Source of the DNA: Piscinibacter lacus
GTDB lineage: Bacteria; Pseudomonadota; Gammaproteobacteria; Burkholderiales; Burkholderiaceae_C
DNA length: 64,000 nucleotides
Direction of reading: 5' to 3'
Assembly: GCF_016735685.1 (NCBI RefSeq)
Contig: NZ_JAERRA010000001.1
Span: forward strand, 2,202,920 to 2,266,919
Part shown: in pieces, positions 48,996 through 58,234 of the stretch
How positions within the stretch are numbered: position 1 is the stretch's first letter
How the letters are laid out: every line of letters begins with the position of its first letter
Notes under the pieces: model-generated
Seen by the model: the letters and a program-made list of their open reading frames with translations, nothing else
Database searches by the model: none
What the model was told of the DNA's origin: nothing
Made by a program: the position numbers and the translations under genes

Positions 48996-50213
48996 ATGAA
49001 CGCCCCCGAACGCCTCGCCCCGACGGCGATGCCCCATGTGCTGAACACCTATGGCCGCCTGCCGGTTGCGCTTTCGCACGGCCGCGGCTGCACGGTGTGG
49101 GACACCGAGGGCCGCGAATACCTCGATGGCCTGGCCGGCATCGCGGTCAACACCCTGGGTCATGCCCACCCGCGCATGGTGGCGGCGATCGCCGACCAGG
49201 CCGGCAAGCTGATCCACACCAGCAACTACTACGCGGTGCCGCTGCAGGAGCAGCTCGCCGCCAAGCTCTGCGAGCTGTCGGGCCTGACCGGCGCCTTCTT
49301 CTGCAATTCGGGCCTGGAAGCCAACGAGGCAGCGATCAAGATCGCCCGCAAGTACGGCGTCGACCGCGGCATCGAGGCGCCCGAGATCCTGGTCTTCGAC
49401 AAGGCCTTCCACGGCCGCTCCCTGGCCACCCTGTCGGCCACCGCCAACCCCAAGGTGCAGCAGGGTTTCGGCCCGCTGGTGCCGGGCTTCGTGCGCGTGC
49501 CCTTGAACAGCCTGGAGGCCATCGAGGTGGTTGCCGCGCAGCGGCCCGGCGTCTGCGCGGTCTTCCTGGAGACGGTGCAGGGCGAAGGCGGCATCCACCC
49601 CGCGCAGCTCGATTTTCTGCGTGGCCTGCGGGCGCTGTGCGACCGGCTGGGCTGGCTGCTGATGCTTGACGAGGTGCAGTGCGGCATCGGCCGCACCGGC
49701 ACCTGGTTCGCCCACCAGTGGGCCGGCATCCAGCCGGACGTGATGCCGCTGGCCAAGGGCCTGGGCTCGGGCGTGCCGATCGGCGCAGTCGTCTGCGGCC
49801 CCAAGGCCGTGAAGGTGCTGCAACCGGGCAACCACGGCACCACCTTCGGCGGCAACCCGCTGGCCATGCGCGCCGCGCTGGAGACCATCGCCGTGATGGA
49901 GGACGAGGGCCTGCTGGCGAATGCCGCGACTGTCGGCGCCCACCTCAAGACGGCGCTGACGCGCGAGCTGGCCGGCCTGGCCGGCGTGGCCGAGATCCGC
50001 GGCGCGGGGCTGATGATCGGCATCGAGCTCGACCGCCCCTGCGGCGTGCTGCTGCAACAGGCGCTGGACGCCGGCCTGCTGATGAGCGTGACCGCCGACC
50101 GCGTGATCCGCCTGGTGCCGCCGCTGATCCTGACGGCCGCCGAGGCCGACCGCCTCGTGGCCCTGCTGGTGCCGCTGATCCGCGCCTTCCTGGGCGCGCC
50201 GGTCGCGGCCTGA
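48996..50213 (+). CDS. argD: Acetylornithine aminotransferase
   Basis: 405 residues from ATG 48996. Class III PLP aminotransferase: YLDGLAGIAVNTLGHAHPRM, FFCNSGLEANEAAIKIARKY, FHGRSLATLSATANPK, LETVQGEGGIHPA, the Asp of LMLDEVQCGIGRTG and the Schiff-base lysine in MPLAKGLGSGVPIGA. It converts N-acetylglutamate semialdehyde to N-acetylornithine, and may also serve succinyl-diaminopimelate. argF follows 40 bases downstream, so arginine genes are adjacent. Confidence 0.97.
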   Translation: MNAPERLAPTAMPHVLNTYGRLPVALSHGRGCTVWDTEGREYLDGLAGIAVNTLGHAHPRMVAAIADQAGKLIHTSNYYAVPLQEQLAAKLCELSGLTGAFFCNSGLEANEAAIKIARKYGVDRGIEAPEILVFDKAFHGRSLATLSATANPKVQQGFGPLVPGFVRVPLNSLEAIEVVAAQRPGVCAVFLETVQGEGGIHPAQLDFLRGLRALCDRLGWLLMLDEVQCGIGRTGTWFAHQWAGIQPDVMPLAKGLGSGVPIGAVVCGPKAVKVLQPGNHGTTFGGNPLAMRAALETIAVMEDEGLLANAATVGAHLKTALTRELAGLAGVAEIRGAGLMIGIELDRPCGVLLQQALDAGLLMSVTADRVIRLVPPLILTAAEADRLVALLVPLIRAFLGAPVAA

Positions 50214-50253
50214 GCGCCGCGCCCTCCTGACCCTGGCCCCGAGCCCCCGCCCG

Positions 50254-51219
50254 ATGAAACCCGGCAAGAGCCTGATCAAGCACTACTTGCAGTTCAAGGA
50301 CCTGCGCGCCGAGGAGTACGCCTACCTCTTCGGCCGCGCCGCGGTCATCAAGCAGCGCTTCAAGAACTACGAGAAGTACACGCCGCTGGCCGACCGCACC
50401 CTGGCCATGATCTTCGAGAAGGCCAGCACCCGCACCCGCGTGAGCTTCGAGGCCGGCATGTACCAGCTCGGCGGCTCGGTCGTGCACCTGACCACCAGCG
50501 GCAGCCAGTTGGGCCGCGACGAGCCCATCGAGGACAGCGCCCGCGTCATCAGCCGCATGGTCGACCTGGTGATGATCCGCACCTACGAGCAGGCCAAGCT
50601 CGAAGGCTTTGCCGCGCATTCGCGCGTGCCGGTGATCAACGGCCTGACCAACGAGTACCACCCCTGCCAGATCCTGGCCGACCTCTTCACCTGGCTGGAG
50701 CACCGTGGCGGCACGACCCGCGCCGGCATGCCCGACATCGGCAGCCTCCAGGGCCGCGTGGTGGCCTGGGTGGGCGACGGCAACAACATGGCCAACACCT
50801 GGCTGCAGGCGGCCGAGATCTTCGGCTTCACCGTCCATGTCAGCACGCCCAGCGGCTACGAGGTCGACCCGGCCGTGGCCGGCGTGCGCGACCCGGGCTG
50901 CTTCAAGGTCTTCAAGGACCCGATGGACGCCTGCCGCGGCGCCGACCTGGTCACCACCGACGTCTGGACCAGCATGGGCTGGGAGGCCGAGAACGAGGCC
51001 CGCAAGACCGCCTTCGCCGACTGGTGCGTGGACGCCGAGATGATGGCCGTGGCCCAGCCCGACGCCCTCTTCATGCACTGCCTGCCCGCCCACCGCGGCG
51101 AGGAGGTGGCGGCCGAGGTCATCGACGGCCCGCAGAGCGTGGTCTGGGACGAGGCCGAGAACCGCATGCATGTGCAGAAGGCCTTGATGGAATACCTGCT
51201 GCTGGGGCGCATCGGTTGA
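50254..51219 (+). CDS. argF: Ornithine carbamoyltransferase
   Basis: 321 residues. Signature motifs: carbamoyl-phosphate site EKASTRTRVSFEAGM, NEYHPCQILADLFTW, and ornithine site MHCLPAHRGEEV. The DVWTSMGWE block is typical for OTC. It forms citrulline from ornithine and carbamoyl phosphate. The 40-base spacing from argD implies cotranscription. Confidence 0.98.
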   Translation: MKPGKSLIKHYLQFKDLRAEEYAYLFGRAAVIKQRFKNYEKYTPLADRTLAMIFEKASTRTRVSFEAGMYQLGGSVVHLTTSGSQLGRDEPIEDSARVISRMVDLVMIRTYEQAKLEGFAAHSRVPVINGLTNEYHPCQILADLFTWLEHRGGTTRAGMPDIGSLQGRVVAWVGDGNNMANTWLQAAEIFGFTVHVSTPSGYEVDPAVAGVRDPGCFKVFKDPMDACRGADLVTTDVWTSMGWEAENEARKTAFADWCVDAEMMAVAQPDALFMHCLPAHRGEEVAAEVIDGPQSVVWDEAENRMHVQKALMEYLLLGRIG

Positions 51220-51253
51220 GCCTGCACGCCGTCCCCCTGCCGCGGCCCGCGCG

Positions 51254-52483
51254 ATGACGGCCCTGCATCCCGGGGCGCCGGCCCTGTCGCTGCGGCAGTT
51301 GCTGATCTGCGGGGCGGCCATCGTCACGCTCAGCATGGGCGTGCGCCACGGCTTCGGCCTGTGGCTGACGCCGATCACGGTGGACCGCGGCTGGACGCGC
51401 GAGACCTTCGCCTTTGCCATGGCGGTGCAGAACCTGGTCTGGGGCCTGGCCGGGCCGCTGGTCGGCATGCTGGCCGACCGGCATGGCGCCCTGCGCGTGC
51501 TGGGCGCGGGCGCCCTGCTCTATGCGCTGGGCCTGGCCGGCATGGCCCTGGCCGGCGCGCCGACAGCCTTCCTGCTGAGCAGCGGCGGCCTGATCGGCCT
51601 GGCCCAGGCGGGCACGACCTATGCCGTGGTCTATGGCGTGATCGGCCGCCATGTGCCAGCCGAGCGCCGCTCCTGGGCCATGGGCCTGACGGCTGCGGCC
51701 GGCTCCTTCGGTCAGTTCCTGATGGTGCCGCTGGCCAGCGGGCTGATCGACGGCCTGGGCTGGCAGCAGGCGCTGCTGCTGATGGCGGGCGCGGTGCTGC
51801 TGATCCTGCCGCTGGCCTGGGGCCTGCGGGAGCCGCCGCGAGCGGCCGCCGCGCCGGGCGAGGCGCCGGCGCAGGGCGCGGGTGCCGCGATCCGCGAGGC
51901 CCTCGGCGAGCGCCGCTTCCTGCTGCTGACGGCCGGCTACTTCGTCTGCGGCTTCCAGGTGGTCTTCATCGGCGTGCACCTGCCGAGCTACCTGCGCGAC
52001 CACGGCCTGGGCCTGGACGTGGCCACCGGCGCGCTGGCCCTGATCGGCCTGTTCAATGTGATCGGCACCTACCTCGCCGGCCTGATCGGCCAGCGCCATT
52101 CCAAGCCGCGGCTGCTGGCAGCCATCTATGCCCTGCGCTCGGGGGTGATCGTCGTCTTCCTGCTGGCGCCGCTGAGCGCGCTGAGCGTCTATCTGTTTGC
52201 CGCGGCGATGGGCTTGCTGTGGCTGTCGACGGTGCCGCCGACGAATGCGCTGGTCGCGCAGATCTTCGGCGTGCGGCATCTGTCCATGCTTGGCGGCACG
52301 GTCTTCCTCTCGCACCAGCTCGGCAGCTTCCTCGGCGTCTGGCTGGGCGGCTGGCTCTACGACCGCCAGGGCAGCTACGACGCCGTCTGGGGTCTGTGCA
52401 TCGTGCTCGGCCTGGTGGCCGCGCTGCTGAACCTGCCGGTGCGCGAAACGCCGCTGGCGCGGCTGCGGCCGGCGACGAGCTGA
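51254..52483 (+). CDS. Major facilitator superfamily transporter
   Basis: 409 residues, twelve hydrophobic segments. The N-terminus reads CGAAIVTLSMGVRHGFGLWL, followed by an A-motif-like loop GMLADRHGALRVLG between helices 2 and 3. The second half has a similar loop (GLIGQRHSKPRLLAA). The RHGFGLWLTPIT and VQNLVWGLAGPLVG features resemble oxalate/monocarboxylate-type MFS carriers. Substrate not deducible. The small membrane gene 7 bases downstream is probably cotranscribed. Confidence 0.92.
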   Translation: MTALHPGAPALSLRQLLICGAAIVTLSMGVRHGFGLWLTPITVDRGWTRETFAFAMAVQNLVWGLAGPLVGMLADRHGALRVLGAGALLYALGLAGMALAGAPTAFLLSSGGLIGLAQAGTTYAVVYGVIGRHVPAERRSWAMGLTAAAGSFGQFLMVPLASGLIDGLGWQQALLLMAGAVLLILPLAWGLREPPRAAAAPGEAPAQGAGAAIREALGERRFLLLTAGYFVCGFQVVFIGVHLPSYLRDHGLGLDVATGALALIGLFNVIGTYLAGLIGQRHSKPRLLAAIYALRSGVIVVFLLAPLSALSVYLFAAAMGLLWLSTVPPTNALVAQIFGVRHLSMLGGTVFLSHQLGSFLGVWLGGWLYDRQGSYDAVWGLCIVLGLVAALLNLPVRETPLARLRPATS

Positions 52484-52489
52484 CACGAC

Positions 52490-52687
52490 ATGCGCCAAGC
52501 CGGAATGCCTCGACCCCCAGCCCCTCGCCCGCCCGGCCTGCGGCGGCGCCGCGGGCAGCGTGGCCGCCTGGGCGGCCCGGTGCTCTGGTGCCTGCTGGCG
52601 GCGGCCCTGCTGGGTGCCGTGCTGGGCGCCTGGCTGCAACCCGGCGTGATGATGGGCCTGGGCGGGCGGCTGAGCCTTTGCTTCTGA
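52490..52687 (+). CDS. Small single-span membrane protein
   Basis: 65 residues. A basic Arg-rich N-terminus (GLRRRRGQRGRLGG) precedes one transmembrane helix (VLWCLLAAALLGAVLGAWLQ) and a short conserved-looking tail PGVMMGLGGRLSLCF ending in Cys-Phe. Similar tiny proteins with this helix-plus-CF ending occur in related Burkholderiales. It overlaps nothing and sits between the MFS gene and a methyltransferase gene. Function unknown. Confidence 0.68.
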   Translation: MRQAGMPRPPAPRPPGLRRRRGQRGRLGGPVLWCLLAAALLGAVLGAWLQPGVMMGLGGRLSLCF

Positions 52688-52708
52688 GCGACCTGCACCC
52701 ACCCCCTC

Positions 52709-53302
52709 ATGCCCTTGCCCCCCCTGCATCCTGAAGCGGCCCATGCGGCCTTGGCCTCGCCCTCGGCCTGGATCACCCGCTGGACGGCCGATCTGCCGCC
52801 CGGCGCCCGGGTGCTGGACCTGGCCTGCGGCCGCGGCCGGCATGCGCGCTGGCTGGCCGCCCGGGGCTTGCAAGTGACGGCGCTCGACCGCGATGCCGAG
52901 GCCCTGGCCGGCCTGGCCGGGCTGCCCGGCGTGCAGCCGCTGCAAGCCGATGTGGAGGGCGGCTCCTGGCCGCTGGCTGGCGCGGCCTTCGACGCGATCG
53001 TGGTGACGAACTACCTGTGGCGCCCGCTCTGGCCCGACCTGCTGGCCAGCCTGGCGCCCGGCGGCCTGTGGCTGCACGAGACCTTCGCCCTCGGCCACGA
53101 GGCCCTGGGCCGGCCGAGCCGGCCGGACTTCCTGCTGCGGCCCGGCGAACTGCTGGCCGTGGCGGCCTCCGCCGGCCTGCAGGTGCTGGGCTTTGAGGAC
53201 GGGCTGCTCGACGGGCCGCCGCGCCGCATCCAGCGCATCGCCGCCGCCCGGCCCGAGCCAGGCGCCACGCAGGCCGCCGCACGCCGCCTGGACCGGGCCT
53301 GA
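52709..53302 (+). CDS. Class I SAM-dependent methyltransferase
   Basis: 197 residues. AdoMet motif [20 protein letters not shown] (near residue 35), acidic [11 protein letters not shown], then [20 protein letters not shown] and [20 protein letters not shown]. It resembles the short TehB-like methyltransferases commonly found upstream of dapA. The substrate is unknown. The gene ends 71 bases before dapA. Confidence 0.9.
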   Translation: MPLPPLHPEAAHAALASPSAWITRWTADLPPGARVLDLACGRGRHARWLAARGLQVTALDRDAEALAGLAGLPGVQPLQADVEGGSWPLAGAAFDAIVVTNYLWRPLWPDLLASLAPGGLWLHETFALGHEALGRPSRPDFLLRPGELLAVAASAGLQVLGFEDGLLDGPPRRIQRIAAARPEPGATQAAARRLDRA

Positions 53303-53373
53303 GCGCCAGGCCGCGCAGCCCGGCCCCGCGGACGCCGCTGGCTAGAATCCCGCGATTGCGAGGACCTTTCCCC

Positions 53374-54255
53374 ATGACTCCGATTGTTGGCAGCATCGTC
53401 GCGCTGGTGACGCCGATGCATGAAGACGGCAGCGTCGACTACCCGGCCCTGCGCCGCCTGATCGACTGGCACATCGCCGAAGGCACCGATTGCATCGGCG
53501 TGGTCGGCACGACGGGCGAATCGCCGACCGTCAGCCACGAGGAACACCGCGAGATCCTGCGCGTGGCGGTGGAGCATGCGGCCGGCCGCGTGCCGATCAT
53601 GGCGGGCTGCGGCTCCAACTCCACCCGCGAGGCCATCGAGCTGACGGCCTATGCCAAGGCCATCGGCGCCGACTGCACGCTGCAGGTCGTGCCCTACTAC
53701 AACAAGCCCACGCAAGAGGGCATGGTGCGCCACTTCCAGGCGATTGCCGAAGCGGTGGACCTGCCGGTCGTGCTCTACAACGTGCCCGGCCGCACGGTGG
53801 CGGACATGGCCCCCGAGACCACGCTGCGCCTGGCCCAGGTGCCGGGCATCGTCGCGGTCAAGGAAGCCACGGGCAACATCGAGCGAGCCTGCTGGCTGAT
53901 CCGCAATGCGCCCGAAGGCTTCAAGATCTATTCGGGCGACGACCCGACCGCCATCGCGCTGATGCTGCTGGGCGGCCACGGCAACATCTCGGTCACTGCG
54001 AATGTCGCGCCGCGCCTGATGCACGAGCTGTGCATGGCCGCGATGGCCGGCGATGCCAAGCGCGCCACCGAGATCCACTTCAAGCTGCTGCCGCTGCACA
54101 AGCAGTTGTTCTCCGAGCCCAATCCCATCCCGGTCAAGTGGGCGCTGGCGCGCATGGGCCGCTGCGGCGGCACCCTGCGCCTGCCGCTGCTGCCGGCTTC
54201 GGCGGCGACCCAGTCGGCCGTCGAGCAGGCCCTGCACGACGCCCGCCTGCTCTGA
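53374..54255 (+). CDS. dapA: 4-hydroxy-tetrahydrodipicolinate synthase
   Basis: 293 residues from ATG 53374; the earlier in-frame ATG 53356 overlaps the ribosome binding site. TIM-barrel Dap[18 protein letters not shown], catalytic Tyr135 ([10 protein letters not shown]) and Schiff-base Lys163 (VAVKEATGN). It condenses pyruvate with aspartate semialdehyde, committing flux to lysine and diaminopimelate. It is followed by bamC after 57 bases, an order conserved across proteobacteria. Confidence 0.98.
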   Translation: MTPIVGSIVALVTPMHEDGSVDYPALRRLIDWHIAEGTDCIGVVGTTGESPTVSHEEHREILRVAVEHAAGRVPIMAGCGSNSTREAIELTAYAKAIGADCTLQVVPYYNKPTQEGMVRHFQAIAEAVDLPVVLYNVPGRTVADMAPETTLRLAQVPGIVAVKEATGNIERACWLIRNAPEGFKIYSGDDPTAIALMLLGGHGNISVTANVAPRLMHELCMAAMAGDAKRATEIHFKLLPLHKQLFSEPNPIPVKWALARMGRCGGTLRLPLLPASAATQSAVEQALHDARLL

Positions 54256-54312
54256 GCCCCGCGGGGCTGCGCTGTCGGCCCCGCCTTCTTCCCGAACCCT
54301 GCCGAGCTACCG

Positions 54313-55449
54313 ATGCACCGACGCCTTTCTGCCCTGCGCCTGGCCCCGCTCTGCCTGCTGATCGCCCTGGGCGCCTGCTCCTCGATCAACAAGACCCTGG
54401 AGGGTGACAAGGTCGACTACCGCGGCGGCGGCAGCAAGCAGGTCAACCTGGAAATTCCGCCCGACCTGACCCAGTTGCAGAAGGACGCGCGCTACCAGCC
54501 GGTGGATGGCTCGATCACGGCCTCGTCCCTGCAAGGTGGCAGCAGCGTGGCGGGCGCCTCGCGCGAAGCCGCGGTCGCGCCCAGCACCCTGGGCACCAAC
54601 CGCCTGATGCGCGACGGCAACCAGCGCTGGCTGGTCACCTCGATGACGCCCGAGCAGCTCTGGCCGCTGCTCCAGCAGTTCTGGCAGGAGCGCGGCTTCG
54701 AGCTGGAATCCGAACAGCGCGAGCTGGGGCTGATGCAGACCACCTGGGTCGAGAACCGCGCCAAGATTCCGCAGGACTTCATCCGCCGCGCCCTGGGCTC
54801 GGTGATCGACGGGCTCTACGACTCGGGCGAGCGCGATGCCTTCCGCACCCGTATCGAGCGCACCGGCAGCGGCAGCGAGGTCTACATCTCGCACCGCGGC
54901 GCGATCGAGGTCTATGTGCGTTCGGACCAGAGCCAGACGGCCTGGCAGCCGCGCCCCAGCGATCCGGAGCTGGAAGCCACCATGCTGTCGCGCCTGATGA
55001 TCAAGCTGGGCGGCACCGAGGAGCAGGCCAAGGCCCAGAGCGTCCAGGTGGCCGCGGCGCCGAATGCGGCCCAGGCCCGTGCCCGCCTGCTGCCCGGCAC
55101 GCCGGCGGCCGGCATCGCGGTGGACGAAGGCTTCGACCGCGCCTGGCGCCGCGTCGGCCTGGCGCTCGACCGCATCGGCTTCACCGTCGAGGACCGGGAT
55201 CGCGGCCAGGGCGTGTACTTCGTGCGCTATGTCGACACCAGCGACACCACGCCCAAGGAGCCGGGCTTCTTCCGCCGGCTCTTCGGCGGCGGCGCGAGCC
55301 CGGACAACACGCCCAGCCGCTACCGCATCGTGGCCGAGCGCGGTGCCGGCAACCAGACCGTGCTGCGCGTGCAGACGGACAAGGGCGAGGCGGCCGGTTC
55401 GGCCGCAGCCAAGCGCATCCTCGACCTGCTCGTGGCGGAACTGCGCTGA
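54313..55449 (+). CDS. bamC: Outer-membrane assembly lipoprotein BamC
   Basis: 378 residues. Lipoprotein signal peptide with lipobox LIALGAC (Cys ~22). Then an unstructured lasso segment (CSSINKTLEGDKVDYRGGGS, VNLEIPPDLTQLQ) typical of BamC, which binds BamD. Two helix-grip domains follow: residues ~98-215 (WLVTSMTPEQLWPLLQQFWQ, DAFRTRIERTGSGSEVYISH) and ~265-378 (GFDRAWRRVGLALDRIGF, YFVRYVDTSD, YRIVAERGAGNQTVLRV). Part of the BAM machinery inserting outer-membrane proteins such as the porin above. Confidence 0.93.
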   Translation: MHRRLSALRLAPLCLLIALGACSSINKTLEGDKVDYRGGGSKQVNLEIPPDLTQLQKDARYQPVDGSITASSLQGGSSVAGASREAAVAPSTLGTNRLMRDGNQRWLVTSMTPEQLWPLLQQFWQERGFELESEQRELGLMQTTWVENRAKIPQDFIRRALGSVIDGLYDSGERDAFRTRIERTGSGSEVYISHRGAIEVYVRSDQSQTAWQPRPSDPELEATMLSRLMIKLGGTEEQAKAQSVQVAAAPNAAQARARLLPGTPAAGIAVDEGFDRAWRRVGLALDRIGFTVEDRDRGQGVYFVRYVDTSDTTPKEPGFFRRLFGGGASPDNTPSRYRIVAERGAGNQTVLRVQTDKGEAAGSAAAKRILDLLVAELR

Positions 55450-55549
55450 GCCCGCGCTGCATCGGGCCGGCCGCAACGCGCCGGCCCCTTCCGCACGCCC
55501 TGTCTGCGTCCCGGCCGGCCCGCCCTTAGCGCCCGGCGCGAGCTTCCGC

Positions 55550-56350
55550 ATGCGATTCCGCAGCCTGGGCAGTGGCAGCAAGGGCAATGCGACGCTGGTC
55601 GAGTCGACGGGCCCCGGCGGCCCTTGCCGCCTGCTGGTCGATGCCGGCTTCACCCTGCGCGAACTGGCGCTGCGCCTGGCCGCCGAGGGCCTGGGCCCGG
55701 AGCAGCTCGACGCGGTGTTCATCACCCATGAGCACGGCGACCACATCGGCTGCGCCATCGGCCTGGCGCGCCGCCACCGGGTGCCGATCTGGACCAGCCG
55801 CGGCACCTGGCGTGCCGTGTGTGCCGACCCGGCCGAGGGCGAGGCCTTGCAGGCCGAGGGCCTGCTCCACTTCGCCCGCGACGGCGACTGCATCGAGCTG
55901 CCCGGCGGCCTGGCCCTGCGGCCCTACACCGTGCCCCACGATGCGGCCGAACCCTTGCAGCTCTGCGTGGACGACGGCCGCCGCCGCCTCGGCCTGCTGA
56001 CCGATGCCGGCCAGTCCACCCCGCACCTCCTGGCCGCCCTGGCGGGCTGCGATGCCCTGCTGCTGGAGACCAATCACGATCCGGCGCTGCTGGCCGGCTC
56101 GCCCTACCCGGCCTCGCTCAAGGCCCGCATTGCCGGCCCCTGGGGCCATCTCGCCAACCCCGTGGCGGCCGACATCCTGCGGCAGTGCGCCCACGCCGGG
56201 CTGCGGCATGTGGTGGCCGCCCACCTGAGCGAGCAGAACAACCAGCCGGCCCTGGCGGCCGAGGCCCTGGCCGGGGCCCTGGGCTGCCCGTCCGGGGACA
56301 TCGTCGTGGCCGACGGGCCCGCCGGGTGCCCCTGGCTGGACCTGGCCTGA
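55550..56350 (+). CDS. MBL-fold hydrolase (YycJ/WalJ-like)
   Basis: 266 residues from ATG 55550. It starts RFRSLGSGSKGNATLVES, typical of the YycJ/PhnP-like metallo-beta-lactamase branch. The metal motif ITHEHGDHIG (H-x-H-x-D-H) lies near residue 65, followed by TVPHDAAEPLQLCV, LLTDAGQSTPHLL, LLETNHDPALL and a final VVAAHLSEQNNQP histidine. Family members include nucleases and cyclic-phosphate hydrolases; the substrate here is not known. Confidence 0.92.
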   Translation: MRFRSLGSGSKGNATLVESTGPGGPCRLLVDAGFTLRELALRLAAEGLGPEQLDAVFITHEHGDHIGCAIGLARRHRVPIWTSRGTWRAVCADPAEGEALQAEGLLHFARDGDCIELPGGLALRPYTVPHDAAEPLQLCVDDGRRRLGLLTDAGQSTPHLLAALAGCDALLLETNHDPALLAGSPYPASLKARIAGPWGHLANPVAADILRQCAHAGLRHVVAAHLSEQNNQPALAAEALAGALGCPSGDIVVADGPAGCPWLDLA

Positions 56351-56382
56351 GCGCGATACCCGCTGCGCCCGTGGGCCGGACG

Positions 56383-56408
56383 AAAAAAAGCCGCCTTGCG
56401 GCGGCTTT
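56383..56408 (-). terminator. Rho-independent terminator (minus strand) of small lipoprotein
   Basis: Stem AAAGCCGCC / GGCGGCTTT (56387-56408) with loop TTGC, followed on the minus strand by a run of T (56389-56383). On the plus strand no T-run follows, so it serves mainly the gene at 56443. Confidence 0.88.
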
Positions 56409-56442
56409 CGAAGATCGACAGCGGGCCAGCGGCCCGCGGATC

Positions 56443-56637
56443 TCAGTTGCTGGCGGCCGAGGCGGCAGCTTCCGGGGCCGAGGCTTCGGCGGCCGGGGCC
56501 GGGGCGGCTTCCACCGGGGCGGCCGGGGCCGACGCTTCGGCGGCCGGAGCCGGGGCCGGGGCCGCCTCTTCCGGCTTCTTACCGCAGGCGATCAGGGCGG
56601 CGGCGGCGATCAGGGCGAGCAGATACGACTTGTTCAT
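56443..56637 (-). CDS. Small Ala/Pro-rich lipoprotein
   Basis: 64 residues. Signal peptide MNKSYLLALIAAAALIACG with lipobox LIAC (Cys18), then KKPEE and an internally repeated Ala/Pro/Glu sequence (EAAPAPA...AEASAP occurs twice). A mature lipid-anchored peptide of ~47 residues results. The start is supported by the signal peptide and the perfectly placed terminator downstream. Similar short Cys-Gly-Lys-Lys lipoproteins are abundant in Burkholderiales; function unknown. The 221-base gap upstream holds no further gene. Confidence 0.85.
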   Translation of the reverse strand: MNKSYLLALIAAAALIACGKKPEEAAPAPAPAAEASAPAAPVEAAPAPAAEASAPEAAASAASN

Positions 56638-56858
56638 TGGGATTCCTAGTGCGGTGAGGGTTTGGATCGAAATGCGGAAGCGAATTCCGGCGCCGGTCTA
56701 ACGCGGCCGTCCCCTTTCGGTTGACGATCGCGCCGTTGTCCTGGGATCAGGCGCACCGGCGCTCGGCGCAGCCCGGGATTCTAGGGGCGGAATCCGTGGA
56801 GACCCTAGGGCGTGCGAACAATGTCAGTCAAACACAAGTTGCTTGTTGTATCGAGCCC

Positions 56859-58208
56859 TCAGGCCGCGGGCCACAGCGGCTCGATCCAGCCGTCCAGCAA
56901 CCACTGCCGCAGCAGCGCGCGGGCTGCGGCGCTGATGCGGCGCAGGGCCGCCGCCTCCAGGCCACGCCGATCGGCCAGGGCCTGCATGAGCAAGGCATCG
57001 CGCCCCGCCGCCCGCCAGCCCTGACCGTTGAGGTAGATGCAGTCGGCGTCGTAGAGCATGCGACTGCCCCGCGCCAGGCGCAGGCCCAGGCGCAGCGCCT
57101 GCGCCATCTGCGCGTCCAGGGCGGCCTCGTCGTCCTCGTCCCCCGGGGCGAACTCGGCATCGGGCGCCGGCTCGCTCAACCATTCGCCCAGGGCCAGGCA
57201 GACGGCTCCGGGGGCCGCCAGACGCTCGCGGACCAGGGCCAGCGCATGGGCCTGCAGCGCCTCGGGAATGCGGCCCGGCTGGGCGGTGGCGGGCTGGCCC
57301 GGGTCGCGGTAGCGCTCGGCCTCGGCGGGATCGTCCGGGTCCACCGTGTCCAGCATGCGGTTGAGCAGGGCATCCGCCAGCTCGGCCTGGGCCGGGGCAC
57401 GGAAGCCGATCGACGCCGTCAGGCAGGGGCCGCCTTCGGCCACACCGTCATGGCCCCAGCCGGGGGGCAGGTAGAGCATGTCGCCGGGCTCCAGCAGCCA
57501 GTCCTCGGTCGGCGAAAAGTGTTCGAGGATGCGCAACGGCAGGCCGGGGCGCAGTTGCTCATCCCCCGGCGGCGCGATGCGCCAGCGCCGCGCGCCGCCG
57601 ATCTGCAGCAGGAAGACGTCGTAGGAATCGACATGCGGCCCCACCCCGCCGCCCTCGCTGGCCCAGGAGACCATCAGGTCATCCAGCCGCGCGGCGGGCA
57701 GGAAGGCGAAGGGATCGAGCAGGGCGCGGGCCGCATCCAGATGGCGGTCCAGGCCCTGCACGAGCAGCGTCCAGCCCGGCTGGGTGGCCGGCGGCAACTG
57801 GCGGCGGCTGAATGGCCCTTGACGCAGCGACCAGCCCTCGCCCTGGGCGGCGGCACGCCGGCCCCGTGCGGCGGGCGCGGCCGGCTGGCGCTCGACCAGC
57901 CGGGCGGACAGGCCGGGCCGCGCTGCCAGGGCCAGCAGCGCCTCGCGGTCCAGGCCGGCCCAGGCCTGCGGCGGCAGGGCCTGGCGGATCAGCAGCGGCT
58001 TGCGGTGCCAGTGGCGACGCATGAAGGTGGCCGGGCTCAGGCCGCCGAGCAGGGCGCAGGGCTGGTCAAGCGCAGGCGCGGCCCAGGGGCCGGAGGCCGG
58101 CTCCGGCATGCCGGACGCTGCGCCGCGGCGGGGCTTGGGCGGGGCCGCCACAGCGGCGGAAGGGGCGGCAGCGGTGGCCGCCACGGGGGGCTTGGGGGTC
58201 CGGGACAT
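56859..58208 (-). CDS. JmjC-type ribosomal protein oxygenase (YcfD/RoxA-like)
   Basis: 449 residues from ATG 58208; ATG 58217 adds three, and ATG 58109 would remove a Pro/Ala leader. Cupin core: FMRRHWHRKPLLIRQALPPQ, iron-binding H-x-D in GGVGPHVDSYDVFLLQIGG, then RRWRIAPPG, DMLYLPPGWGHDGVAEG with the distal His, and TASIGFRAPAQAELADALL. This is the family of 2-oxoglutarate/Fe(II) oxygenases that hydroxylate an arginine of ribosomal protein uL16. A C-terminal winged-helix region follows. Divergent from the FKBP gene with only ~26 bases between starts. Confidence 0.9.
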   Translation of the reverse strand: MSRTPKPPVAATAAAPSAAVAAPPKPRRGAASGMPEPASGPWAAPALDQPCALLGGLSPATFMRRHWHRKPLLIRQALPPQAWAGLDREALLALAARPGLSARLVERQPAAPAARGRRAAAQGEGWSLRQGPFSRRQLPPATQPGWTLLVQGLDRHLDAARALLDPFAFLPAARLDDLMVSWASEGGGVGPHVDSYDVFLLQIGGARRWRIAPPGDEQLRPGLPLRILEHFSPTEDWLLEPGDMLYLPPGWGHDGVAEGGPCLTASIGFRAPAQAELADALLNRMLDTVDPDDPAEAERYRDPGQPATAQPGRIPEALQAHALALVRERLAAPGAVCLALGEWLSEPAPDAEFAPGDEDDEAALDAQMAQALRLGLRLARGSRMLYDADCIYLNGQGWRAAGRDALLMQALADRRGLEAAALRRISAAARALLRQWLLDGWIEPLWPAA

Positions 58209-58234
58209 GCGGGGCATTGTGCGATCATGAAACC

